Below are positions 12,304 to 22,723 of a stretch of DNA of 64,000 bases, piece by piece (position 1 is the first letter of the stretch; each line of letters starts with the position of its first letter). The stretch comes from Agrocybe praecox. Lineage: Eukaryota > Basidiomycota > Agaricomycetes > Agaricales > Agrocybaceae. Below the pieces are notes generated by a model. It had not been told where the DNA came from and ran no database searches. It saw nothing but the letters and a program-made list of their open reading frames with translations. A program made the translations under genes and the position numbers. Location: NCBI GenBank assembly GCA_964017145.1, contig OZ024848.1, forward strand, positions 2,616,501 to 2,680,500. Reading direction: 5' to 3'.

Positions 12304-12894
12304 TCAAGAGATTGCGATGCTTTTGGGCGCCACTTCCGTAGTAGACTTGGGGAAAGTGATCGTTAAGATGCCATTCTCCATAGAGGCCTTGATTTCCTCG
12401 TCCTAAGAAGGTTCTCAGCACTCTATTCAAAGATATCAACACACTTACCTTCACGCCCTGTGGAAGCTGCAATGTTCTCGAGAACTTTCCAAAGTGCCTC
12501 TCGCGAACGGCGTATCCGCTTTCGTCGTGTTCTGACGCCTGTTTCGTCTCCGCAGAGACGATGAGCTTGCCATTGTAAACGTCAATACTGACGTTCTCCT
12601 TCTGCACTCCAGGGAACTCAAAGGTGGCTGTAACCAAGTTACTCTCTTTGTCCTCATGCAGGTCCATTCTAAAAAAAAATCGTTTAAGTTGGAAAAGACG
12701 AGTAATGATCAAATCCATATGTTGCATACCTTGGTTTTAGCGACCTAACGGCCCCGTCAACTTGGGCGGGCTGACGGTTTCTCTGGTTCTGGCCGCTGTA
12801 CGCGGCCGGGTGATTGAGGGTATGCTCGAACAATCGGTCAATGTCGTAGAAGGGCTCGTAGAAGAAGACGCTCGTAGAAGAAGACGCTCGACAT
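12304..12894 (-). pseudogene. HSP20 gene A, exon 1 frameshifted by a 16-bp tandem duplication
   Basis: Three exons are laid out exactly as in the four other HSP20 genes here: exon 1 12730-12894, exon 2 12449-12668 (220 nt), exon 3 12304-12402 (99 nt). Exon 1 is 165 nt instead of 149 because GTCTTCTTCTACGAGC occurs twice in a row just after the start, throwing the frame off after MSSVFFYE. Exons 2-3 are otherwise intact: MDLHEDKESNLVTATFEFPG, the alpha-crystallin core, ASMENGILTITFPK and a C-terminal IAIS. No in-frame upstream ATG would rescue it; translation could only restart at the Met of exon 2. It is the most diverged of the five. It is called a pseudogene unless RNA shows otherwise. Confidence 0.8.
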
Positions 12895-13659
12895 TGTAAG
12901 AAAGGATAAGAAGCTTTAATGATGAGTATTTTTCGTGTTTAGGGGATTTTTCGAGTGACAAAGGCAGTTGGATTACTTGTATTTATACCATTTTTTCAGA
13001 AGCTTGTGTTTCAATACTGTTGAGGCGCATGCAGGCATCCTACAGCCTGAGCACCAATTTCGACGCAGTCTGGCCTCACGACCCTCCTCAACACCTTGAA
13101 CGAAAGCTCGAGCCTTTGCACACACACTCGAGATCTCGCACTTACTCTCATGGACTTCAAACACATTCGGAACAGCTATCCTACGCTCTACACTACTCAT
13201 TCCGAATTCGAAGCAACTCGAAGTCTCGAACGCCCTCGATACTATCTTAATCATTTAGACAGCGGCCACCGGCCAGCCGCTTGAGCTTTCAAGTTGTCTC
13301 ACACCTCTCATTGCCTCAGCTCGAAGATACCTCGAGCCCTCTCGAAGTCGTCTCGAACACAATCGACATTACACGTTAGAAGGATTCGAACACTCAACGC
13401 CCCTCGAAGTTTTCGAGACGAGATGTGCCCTCTTGTAGTTTATAGTCTATCTTAAGTTATCTTGTGACTGATATGTCTTTTCAATCTTACTCCCGAAGCT
13501 CCTGACTTCAAAACAATGTCGGAGATAAAATTGAAACGAGCTGGCGCAAGGTGTTCCTGTTATTTAAACCACTCGATTCATGAATTAGGCTGGGACAGAA
13601 GGAAACCTTATTTAGCGGCACCTCGGAGAAACCGAGAAAGGTCAATGTATCGCCTTGAA
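12895..13659. other. Spacer between HSP20-A and LPMO, with a TCGA-rich tract
   Basis: A TATA box (tatttata on the plus strand, 12980-12987) sits about 90 bases upstream of the HSP20-A start. A TTC/GAA cluster near 12998 is a weak heat-shock element. From about 13090 to 13420 the hexamers ctcgaa, ctcgag and ttcgaa recur about a dozen times. No gene is supported. Confidence 0.5.
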
Positions 13660-14806
13660 TTAATTCAATCCAGGGTAGACTGCACCACCTGGTGGAACGT
13701 ATGCTGCGTTGATGGCATCGCCTCGATAGACGTTGAACAAGATGCCAGGGTCGGTAGCCTAGAGGTCATATCATCACAAATGGGAACGGTGGTGCGATTC
13801 AATCCTATGGACATACCTTATATGTACCTGGGAAGCTGAGGCCTGAAGGGTTGAGCGATCCACCTCCGGTTACTGGGAGAGAAGGAGTACGTTAGGGTCA
13901 AGAAACCACTCTTGGAAAGAATATTTATTTCACCTGTAAGTTGGATGCAAACTGGGTAGAATTGCGCACCTCCTTGGCTAGATGCAGCATGCAGAGCCAA
14001 GTTCTCGTGACGCAAGAGCTGGAACGTTTATATTGTAAGCCAAAGAAACGACATCGAAAATAGGTTAAGGAAGGACTTACATAACTTCCAGGTGTAATCT
14101 TGCTCGGAATCTTTACGTTGTAGGTGAAATTGCTTTTGGCAAGAGTGTCAGATGCCCAGACGCCATTGACGAAGGCATCTTGTTGAATCTTCGGAATAGA
14201 ATGTGAGAAAAAAAGATAATGTCGGATCACGGATCATGTTACCTTGAACCATGGGGAGCCCGTGTCTCCCTTGAAGGTGGAGCAATTATCCGTAGAACAT
14301 TTAGCCATGTAATTCAACACAGGCCCAAAGTGACCGAGAGGCCAGGTGTTCCAGAGAACTTGGACTGTTCCACCTGCGGCAACTGTAGCTTGAATGGGAC
14401 CCTGAATAACCAAATGAACAAATGTTATCTGAAGAAGCATATATGCGCTCACCGGAGGAAGTTTTTGGTTTCCAATTGAGCAAGTAATATCGGTCGAGGT
14501 TACATCAGAAATAAATCCGCTGTCGAGCTTGGTACCGCGCACGACTCTCAGTGGCTAGGACAAAAAAAAATTCAGTGTAATTCAAAGGTCTAGAAAAGGA
14601 CCTTCATTACTTGAGGGGTAGTGTATGGATCTAGAGAAAACGCATTAGCGAGGCATAGTGGGCAAATATGGCGCATACATACCTTTACTGATGTCCCATC
14701 CTGGAATATCCTTGCCATTGATTCTCAGGAGTGGAACGTATCCATGGGCTGCGACTTGGCTAACAAAAGCAGTGGCACCTACGAAGACTGGGAGACTAAG
14801 ATGCAT
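13660..14806 (-). CDS. AA9 lytic polysaccharide monooxygenase (250 aa)
   Basis: Eight exons read on the minus strand: 14683-14806, 14611-14630, 14453-14554, 14243-14401, 14081-14188, 13934-14018, 13817-13872, 13660-13758. They join in frame to 250 residues. A signal peptide (MHLSLPVFVGATAFVSQVAA) is followed at once by HGYVPLLRINGKDIPGW, so the mature protein starts with the copper-binding His. The second copper His lies in NTWPLGHFGPVLNYMAKC. LRHENLALHAASSQGGAQFY supplies the conserved His, Gln and axial Tyr. The end is GTYKATDPGILFNVYRGDAI followed by VPPGGAVYPGLN. AA9 enzymes oxidatively cleave cellulose or hemicellulose outside the cell. There is no CBM1 module. A TATA box lies 44 bases upstream. 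Confidence 0.95.
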
Positions 14807-14849
14807 ATTAGTGGAACTGATGGATGGATTAGTCTCTGACAGCCACACT

Positions 14850-14856
14850 TTTTATA
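14850..14856 (-). promoter_or_regulatory. TATA box of the AA9 LPMO gene
   Basis: TATAAAA on the minus strand, ending 44 bases before the ATG at 14806. Confidence 0.6.
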
Positions 14857-15289
14857 GCAAATTTTAGCTAAACCTTCTGAGTGTTCCTTGTTTTGTAGCG
14901 ACAGTGGTATCACATAGTGTTATATTGATCCCGGATATTTTCCTCGCGGAAAAATGCGGGGAAACAAGAAGGACTTGGAAGTCAATGAAAGAAGGCTTGG
15001 TATGTTCGGAGAGCATATAAGCGTCTACAACGGTAAATAAATGTCGCATATATGTGCATTGTCGGTGAACGGGCATAGGTTCCTGGCCAATGACGCGAAA
15101 TCCAACCAGATTCGGTCCCAGACGTCATGCGTCGCTCGAGAATGATTTTGTCGGCTATATGTCGTATCTACGGCATGCATGTACCACCTTTATCTTTCAT
15201 GTTGAAGCAAGAAAAAGTCAGCGACTCGAGCATAATGGATGGTGGTAGAAAGCGGCAAAGAGTTGCTTTCTATATTTACGATTATGCGC

Positions 15290-16437
15290 TTCGGAGATTC
15301 AATATGTTGATCCGAATTCAATTTTCAACGGCATAACCTCGACTGGACAAAATTGGGTCTCGCGAATATGGAGTACTTGTATTACTCGCATCTCAGATGC
15401 GTATTAACAAGTTGAATGCATAATTATAATAACTATATTCAATCACTTGCTCCTCTTTGCGTGACTGACGCAAGAGTAAACGAATTTCTTGACACTTTTG
15501 CATTTGTGGCATACATCCTGCTTGCAGCCGCAAGATTTTCCTGTAGAATTTGAGTAGTACATATATCAGCTTTAAAAAATTAATCAGTCGAAGGAAGAAA
15601 ACGTGCCTCCCCATCCGCTTCCAGTATATGTGGTGGTACTGGTACCGCAGTGGGAACAAGGGGATGTAGTCGGCATGTTTAACTAGTATAAGCTCTCTGA
15701 TTTCTGTCTAGTATGTCAATATAATGAGGACTCTGAGTGAATCACAGCTCACTTGCCTTGAAAGTTGGGGCTTTTCTTGCTTGACCTTCTTTGCTTCAAT
15801 TCACTAGTCTTATATATTGTTTTTGGTGGCCGTATATCATGACGAGGTTGGTTTAATTTTATTACCCAATTAAAAAGATCGGCGTCTAAATTAGTCTGCA
15901 TCTGTCTATTCAGTAATTATCAACTTCTCCCAGTCGATAACTTGACTACGAGATTATCAAAAGGTCAAATAGGACCGAAGTAAGTCACTGGTAGAGCAGC
16001 ACTCGCGCGACTTCTGTGACCCAAAGTATGAGCAGATACTAATGAGTACGCCACAGTTTCAGTAAATGCAGACAAACCCTTAACTGGGTAATCTCCCGCC
16101 GGTGAAGGCTATAACTATACTCACGCAGCACTCACTTCGCGCCCCCGGGTTGCGAATTAGGCTCCTCGGTGACGACACGTTTTGAAATTTTGATCAGTAT
16201 TACACTCATATTAAAAGTCTAACGGTGGGATCCTATTATGCGTATTTGTAAGGAAACGAGTATGTCAAGAGTCAGTATATCATACAAAATTCCAAACTAT
16301 GCGAGCAGCCGTTGGCGCACACCTGCTCCACCTGCGACACTCCATCATGAAAAAACACATCTATCCTTCAAGGAAATGACATCCCGTGTTCGTTGCTATA
16401 TACCTAGTCAAACTGACTAGTATGTCCAATGAACAGA
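15290..16437. repeat. Right arm of ~1.2-kb inverted repeat
   Basis: Reverse complement of about 7611-8822. It has small deletions relative to the left arm, including about 60 bases in the 5'UTR of the Cys-rich gene near 15690-15720. The gene copy inside (15443-15676) keeps an open frame. Confidence 0.85.
15443..15676 (-). CDS. 55-aa Cys-rich (metallothionein-like) peptide, copy 2
   Basis: Exons 15607-15676 and 15443-15540, of exactly the same lengths (70 and 98 nt) and splice sites as copy 1, again with a GC-AG intron (GGAG|GCACGT). The product differs from copy 1 at four positions (Asn9His, Asn13Ser, Arg45Tyr, Thr54Ser) while all seven Cys are kept. The canonical GT further down (gcac|gttt) would shift the frame and destroy the Cys pairs, so the GC donor is preferred. 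The presumed 5'UTR intron donor seen in copy 1 has been deleted here, so expression may differ. Confidence 0.55.
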
Positions 16438-17010
16438 CTGATATGTCTAATGACAGCCTGCAGTTGTAGCGAAACCACTGCTCGGCCGCGTCGCCATGAT
16501 GTAGTCAACTGTCTTATTGGCACAAGCATCATAATCCATCATTGATTTCGGCTTGATGGGCCAGACACACATCCTGTCCGTATCCCATTTAACATCGATA
16601 CACAAGCATGTAATCCCATGTTAACTTGTGGGCGCAGTCTTTTTATCAAAACTAAAAGCAACTCAATTCATCAGTTCGTACCAAACATTTCAATGATTTC
16701 CATAAATGGAAAGCAGTATTAATATCGCCTTGAAATGGCGTCATTCTTGCTCTTCCATCCTTTCCTTTCCAATATTTGTCCCAGGGTACGGCCTCGCACT
16801 AATTTAACGATGGAAAATAGTACACCTGACCTTTCCTGAGATTTTCGCGCCATTCTGGGGGGCATTTGAACGTCTAGTCATGGGACATTCTCTGGGATTC
16901 CTTTTGTTCACTTACTCCCCGGGTTTCATCTTTGCCTATTATTTTGCTTTTTGACTGCTGTAGAAAGCTGGAGTAACGAGCGACAGAGAACTGTCAGATC
17001 CATCAACATA
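16438..17010. other. Intergenic stretch upstream of oxygenase 1
   Basis: Nothing coding is seen. The region just upstream of the ATG at 17011 is T-rich and pyrimidine-rich, as is common for fungal promoters, without a clear TATA box. Confidence 0.4.
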
Positions 17011-18767
17011 ATGCCTGGTCTCTTAAACTCTCCCAGTACTCCTCACTATATTCCTGCACCGCTCACGAAAGCAGAATGTAAGTACTCGTAGATATCGAGA
17101 TCATGTATATCTGATTCTGATGGAATACTTTGACACAGTGGACTATGCAGATCTGCCTATCATAGATCTTGGACTACTATCTTCAGGCACACGGGATGAT
17201 TTCAACTCCCTCGTGAAGCAGGCTCGCGATGCGATGACTGACCATGGTTTCTTCTATGTTGTGAATCATGGATACACCACCGCACAGGTAACCATTTTTC
17301 TAGAAAATCTTTGCGATGCTATTAAACGATACTGAGCCAATTTGATCAGACCGAACGTATATTTGACATCGCCGACATCCCTTTCTCTCAAGTTAGTGAG
17401 AACGACAAAACCACTACCTACATCGGGAAAATGAAGGAGACGGGGTCATATCAAGGATATAAGCCAAGGCAATACTGGGTACGCTCATTTCAACACGTAA
17501 AAAAACACCTTGACCTATCTGACCCATACGTACATAGCACATTGACGGAGGGGTCCGAGATCAGCTCGAACATTACAACAGTCGGTATCATCACTCTTCA
17601 AAGCTTCGACGGACTTTCAGGCACATATTTATATTGCATAGTCAACAGAGACGTCACCAAGAAGCCTCATCCAGAAGTACTGCGACCTTTCTTGCCAGAA
17701 ATAACGCAGTTCGCGAGGCACAACCACGAAAAGGTTTTACATCCAATTCTGAGGTGCGTCAATCGACTCTTATTAAGGGTGTGCTACATAATTCAAAGAG
17801 TTGGGACACTAATTTTTATCCTTCTATAACCATAGGCTATTGGCTGCGGGAATGGAGTTACCAGAAGATACGCTTGCTAATATGCACGGATTTGATAGCG
17901 TAGGTGAAACTTATGGTAAGTTTTGCCTAATTAAATGCAGTTCCAAGCCACTAATAACGACGCTCGTTATGATTAGTCCGTTTTATGAAATAGTGAGTCT
18001 TATCGAAGGTCTATTGCAAAATTTGATTGATCTACGAGTATACCAGTTATCCAAGGTCCGAGGAAGAGGAAGTCAAGACAAAAAATGTGTGGCTGAAAGG
18101 GCATACAGGTACGGACATTCTTATTTTGAAAATAGTTTGTTTCAATACCTTTCCTCTTCTTTTGAAAGACTTCGGAACAATTACTATATTGTACAGCCAA
18201 CCGGTCGCTGCACTACAAATTCTGACGAAGAATGGAGCATGGAAATGGGTCAAGCACGTAGAGAATGCGCTGGTAAGCTTCAATTATCTTCATCTTCAAA
18301 GAAATGGTCCCATTAAGACCAATTTCCTGTCAAAAAAGGTCATCAATGCCGGTGATGCCCTCGAGTTTTTATCAGGTGGATTTTATCGTGCAACAATTCA
18401 TCGGTGGGTCTAGATTGATTGTCAGAGAAATTTGATCTCAAGTAAGCCTTTTATTTGCTTTTATTGGCTGAACAGGGTTGTCCAACCACCACCTGACCAA
18501 CGGTCGTATACGCGTCTCGGAGCATTCTACTTCTGCATGACAGACGATAATATCGTGCTAGCGCCATTACTGGAGAGTCCCGTACTTCAGCGAATTGGGG
18601 TATCCAAAACGCTCGAGAACGCAAAACCGCCTACGATGGAAGAATGGCGTAAAGGCAGGACATCTGCGTATGGCCAAAGCGAATTGAAGGCAGTAGTTAA
18701 CGAGAAGGGAATGAAGGTCGTCGAGGAGGAGATCATGAATGGGGTTCTGGTCCGCCACTATAATTGA
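17011..18767 (+). CDS. 2-oxoglutarate/Fe(II)-dependent oxygenase, IPNS-like, copy 1 (372 aa)
   Basis: Eleven exons: 17011-17077, 17139-17287, 17350-17478, 17538-17580, 17642-17753, 17836-17915, 17977-17992, 18047-18108, 18169-18272, 18339-18403, 18476-18767. They join in frame to 372 residues. The N-terminal domain has YADLPIIDLGLLSSG and ARDAMTDHGFFYVVNHGYTT, as in the DIOX_N domain. Fe ligands are the His and Asp of KGHTDFGT (split by an intron) and the His of YRATIHRVVQPPPDQRSYTR. The position expected for the R-x-S 2OG-binding motif reads RLGAFYF. The family includes isopenicillin N synthase-like enzymes and many fungal oxygenases of secondary metabolism; substrate unknown. One exon is only 16 nt. 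No biosynthetic core gene lies nearby. Confidence 0.93.
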
Positions 18768-19440
18768 TCATCCAAAGCGTGTCTAAATTTTACACTGTAT
18801 CTCTCACGTATGCTTCATGATAAAGCCATGGCCAACTTCTTTCATAAAATCCAAGTTCTTGATTCCATGATTTATCGAGCCGAGTTGCCGGCCGTGGCAT
18901 GTAGCATCGGCGATGTCTAAATTTATCTCCGACTCCAATATTTGTTTTCCGCTTCAATGACAACTGCTCAGTGCTTGGCAAGCGCCCTCTGTCACTACTA
19001 TCGACTCGTTGCTTCCAAATTCTGGCGCTAGGTTCTACAGTACCTTTCGTCAAGAGCTCAAACCAGTCCTGTGTCTGTCAAGATCACTATCCAATACCTC
19101 GTGGGCGCACTTCGCATGGGAAATTGTATTAATATCGAACTTTAATGGATGAATTTCGAGTGGCGTCGTGGTGCTGAAGGCTCTTCTATCTTGTGCTGCG
19201 CCATCGCATCCAAAAACATACTGGGAATGTGTCAATATTTAAATCATTGCGCCACTCCGTTGGGGTGTATCATCTCTTTGTGCATCTGTTTGTGGGACTT
19301 CAATTGCTAATCGGAGGCTATGGAATGATTCGCATCCACTTCATTAATAGTTCGCCGTTACCACTTTGTTTCTGGCGAGAAATGTATATAAGCACACTGA
19401 CCTCACTGTAATAATCTGGTACGTGCAATCTATCACTAGG
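18768..19440. other. Spacer between the tandem oxygenase genes
   Basis: No gene is seen. A TATA box (tatataag, near 19386) about 50 bases upstream of the next ATG is the likely promoter element of copy 2. Confidence 0.5.
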
Positions 19441-21179
19441 ATGCCTGGTTTGTTGAACCCCCCAAGCGTACCTCCCTACGTTCCCGCACCGCCGACGAAG
19501 GCAGATTGTGAGTTTCCACCCTCGTAATCATGTATATCATGATAATAGTAATAATACAACGTATCACATAGTGGACTATGCAAACCTGCCTATCATCGAC
19601 CTCAGCCTGCTTTCTACGGGCTCGCGCGATGCATTCGACTCGCTCGCGAACCAAACTCGAGACGCGATGGCCAACCACGGATTCCTCTATGTCATAAATC
19701 ATGGGCACACTACAGCTCAAGTAAGCTCTCATCTAATCGTACATATACACATGAGCTCATTCCGAAAAAAGACCAAACGCATTTTCGATATCGCCAACAT
19801 ACCTTTCACCCAAGTGAGCGAGGAAGACAAGAGAGGTACCTATATGGCAAAAATGAAAGAAACTGGGTCATACCAGGGATATAAGCCGCGGCAATACTGG
19901 GTACGTTTATCCACAGACTCAAAACGGACCTTACTTACATACACCTGATCATCAGCACATCGACGGAGGTGTCCGAGATCAGCTCGAACATTATAATTGT
20001 GGGTAACATGTCAATTATACTGGCATAGCATCTTGCCTAACGCTCATGTCGTATAGTCAACAAAGATGTCACAAAGAAGCTACACCCAGAGCCATTGCGT
20101 CCTTTCCTTCCCGAAATTGCAGAATTTTCAAGGCACAACCATGAGGAAGTGATGCATCCAATCTTGAGGTGCGTGATCTCTTTCAACGATCAAGGTATGA
20201 TTAAGCACCATAATAATATTTCGTCAGGCTGCTAGCAGCAGGTATGGAGCTCCCAGAGGATACATTTGTCAAGATGCACGGATTCGAAAACGTCGGCGAA
20301 AGTTTTGGTGAGTAAACTCCCCAGGTCAATTCAAGTTACAACACTTAGTGTTATTTTGGTATCAGTGCGTTTCATGAAATAGTAAGCATCTTCCATAAAG
20401 TTTCGAGGGCCTACTATATACGTGATCATCACTGATGCGACTTCTCTGCTACAGCTATCCAAGGTCAGAAGAAGAAGAGACCAAGAGCAAGAACGTATGG
20501 CTCAAAGGGCATACAGGTATGTACTAGTATACTCTCCACCAGACCGTTTCTCATCACAAAACACGTCTCATCTGTTATATCATGTCCATAAGACTTCAAC
20601 ACAATCTCAATCCTGTACAGCCAACCAGTCGCTGCACTTCAAATCCTGACAAAGGATGGGAAGTGGAAATGGGTCAGGCACATTGAAAATGCACTGGTCA
20701 GTGCCTCTAGCAGTATCATTTGGGTCTAGCATCCTAAAAGTATAATTCAAAAGGTCATCAACGTCGGCGACGCAATCGAACTTCTTTCTGGTGGATTTTA
20801 CCGCGCAACAGTACATCGGTGAGTACGAGCTCTGATCCAGCTATATAGAACGCAACGAAACTAACGTCGCGTTCAAATAAACAGAGTCGTCCAACCCCCA
20901 CCCGACCAACGCTCATACACGCGTCTCGGAGCATTCTACTTTGGAATGGCAGACGACAACGTCCTACTCGCTCCACTTCTCGAAAGTCCCGTACTTCAAC
21001 GCGTGGGCATTTGGAGTCGGAAGGTCAACAATTCAAAGCCGCTCACGATGGAAGAATCGCGTAAAAGCAGGATAGCAACGTACGGCCAAACTGAAGCCAA
21101 ACCGGTGCTCAACGAGAAAGGAATGAAAGTCACTGAGGAGGAGATCATAAATGGGTTTTTGGTCCGGCATTATCACTAA
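19441..21179 (+). CDS. 2-oxoglutarate/Fe(II)-dependent oxygenase, IPNS-like, copy 2 (373 aa)
   Basis: Tandem paralogue of 17011-18767 with the same eleven-exon layout; exons 1-10 have identical lengths and only exon 11 is longer by one codon: 19441-19507, 19572-19720, 19772-19900, 19956-19998, 20057-20168, 20228-20307, 20366-20381, 20455-20516, 20593-20696, 20754-20818, 20885-21179. Shared blocks include KMKETGSYQGYKPRQYW and HIDGGVRDQLEHYN. The metal ligands lie in KGHTDFNT and the His of YRATVHRVVQ; the Arg site reads RLGAFYF. Introns have diverged while exons have not, so both copies appear to be under selection. Substrate unknown. Confidence 0.93.
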
Positions 21180-21690
21180 TCATTTCGAAACATAACTCGA
21201 CGACAGAAAGTGTTCAACGTTCAACGTTTTATATCCCGTCTATGACAAGAGTCAACAAGGCCGCTTATATGTAATTTAAATCCTGACAAATTAAATATGC
21301 ATTTGGTTAGGGTCAACAAGGCATACGCCTCGCTTCTCTCCGGCACGATAAGATTTACATTGAAAAATGCAAAAAGGGACCAGTTCCGATTCCAACCGGG
21401 CACACTATTTTCATGCTCGGGTACAACTACAAATGATTCAGATGACGTGCCTACAATTTAAAGAGTCACCCAGCATCGTCTCTCTGCACTTCTTAGGCTA
21501 AGCCTTTATTTCCATTATAGCTTCGCTATTCACGATTCACTTCACACTGATGCTCAGTTTTCAGAAAGGAAACATGGCACAAAACAAAATTAGTTCTGAC
21601 GTTGCTAGTAATGTACAAGGGTATCTGTCCATCCAACTAATGAATATGCTACAAAGTCTTGAGAGAGAAAGGATAAGGCTTTCGAAGGAT
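21180..21690. repeat. Duplicated 3' flank of HSP20-B
   Basis: 21300-21420 recurs at about 35390-35740, and 21440-21690 recurs at about 41130-41360 upstream (in plus-strand order) of HSP20-C. The segments mark the ends of the duplicated CorA-like/HSP20 units. No gene is seen. Confidence 0.6.
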
Positions 21691-22270
21691 TTACGAGATT
21701 TCAATCTTCTTTGGCGCCAATTCAGGCGTCGACTTGGGGAATGTAACAGTCAAAAGACCATTGTCCATAGAGGCTCTGATTTCTTCGTCCTGATAATCTC
21801 GTCAGCATTCAATCGCAAAGTCTAGATTAATAACTTGACCTACTTTAACTCCCTGGGGGAGCTGTAACGTTCTTGAATACTTTCCGAAGCGGCGTTCGCG
21901 AACGGCGTATCCGTTCTCATCGTGCTCGCTCGACTGCTTCGTCTCAGCTGACACGGTGAGTCTGCCATTATGGATATCGATGCTGATATCTTCCTTCGTC
22001 ACGCCTGGGAATTCAAAGCCGGCTGTAACAAGATTTTTCTCCTTGTCTTCGTGTAGGTCCATCCTGAAGACTCAACTTGTAAGCTCACGCAGAAAATATT
22101 GTACTTGAACAAATAACATACCTTGGTTTCAGTGACCTAACGGCACCATTGGCTTCACTTCTCTGAGCGAGCTCCCTGTTCCTCTGGTTGCCCCCATTTT
22201 GTGAACTAAAGACCTGTTCGAGGACCCGGTCGAGATCGTAGAAGGGCTCGTAGAAGAAAAGGTTCGACAT
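21691..22270 (-). CDS. Small heat-shock protein HSP20, gene B (155 aa)
   Basis: Exons 22122-22270, 21844-22063, 21691-21789 (149, 220 and 99 nt) join to 155 residues. The N-terminal arm has FFYEPFYDLDRVLEQVF. The alpha-crystallin domain runs from MDLHEDKEKNLVTAGFEFPG through HNGRLTVSAETKQSSEHDEN to FGKYSRTLQLPQGVK and ASMDNGLLTVTFPK. The C-terminus carries the I-x-I motif (IEI) used in oligomer assembly. Small HSPs are ATP-independent holdases that keep unfolding proteins soluble in the cytosol. The promoter holds a three-unit heat-shock element and a TATA box. Beyond the promoter, the CorA-like partner gene is now 10 kb away because of a transposon. Confidence 0.96.
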
Positions 22271-22358
22271 TGTGCTTCAAGTTGAGAGTTGAGTCTAGTG
22301 GTTATTGATTAAGAGTTAGGGTTGAAATTTCTTGGAGGTACTGGCCGGTACAAGCCCG

Positions 22359-22366
22359 TATTTATA
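22359..22366 (-). promoter_or_regulatory. TATA box of HSP20-B
   Basis: TATAAATA on the minus strand, about 90 bases upstream of the ATG; the same box stands at matching places before HSP20-C (42011-42018), D (46659-46666) and E (59329-59336). Confidence 0.75.
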
Positions 22367-22441
22367 CCATTCCATCGCACTTGCGTGTTGGTTTAGTCAT
22401 CCCAAATTCTCCTAAAATGGCGATTCTACCAGTATTTGGTC

Positions 22442-22454
22442 GAAGTTTCCAGAA
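22442..22454. promoter_or_regulatory. Heat-shock element of HSP20-B
   Basis: GAAgtTTCcaGAA: three perfect alternating GAA/TTC units with 2-base gaps, the binding site of the heat-shock factor trimer, about 170 bases upstream of the start codon. It is conserved in all four full HSP20 promoters. Confidence 0.85.
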
Positions 22455-22693
22455 TCTGACATATGCCATTTATGGCAATTGGTCGAAGTTCTATTTTTAT
22501 ACGACCACACCAACAGATAGGGGTTATATGATGTATCTCGCTGGTTCTAGGGCTTTCTGTGACCGAACAGCCACGTTGCACGTTTTACTTAAATAGCAAT
22601 CTTAACTGGTGTTTACAAAGCTACTTTAGAACGTCAAATTCCCAGTCAGTGGTAAGTAGGTATATTTTTATAAATACATCCCAATTTCTTGTA

Positions 22694-22723
22694 CAGTTGA
22701 GGACAGACGAAAGCGACAATTTT
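22694..22723 (+). repeat. Left terminal inverted repeat
   Basis: 30 bases identical to the reverse complement of 32905-32934; similarity stops sharply at base 31. Confidence 0.95.

Noticed and set aside
12737..12961. Alternative HSP20-A start in the overlapping frame starting MSLEKSP
   Set aside because: It reads the same DNA as HSP20 exon 1 in the wrong frame and does not join the crystallin exons; it is a shadow created by the 16-bp duplication.
17011..21179. Secondary-metabolite gene cluster around the tandem oxygenases
   Set aside because: No synthase, terpene cyclase, NRPS or P450 gene is present in the window; the neighbours are LPMO and HSP20 genes.
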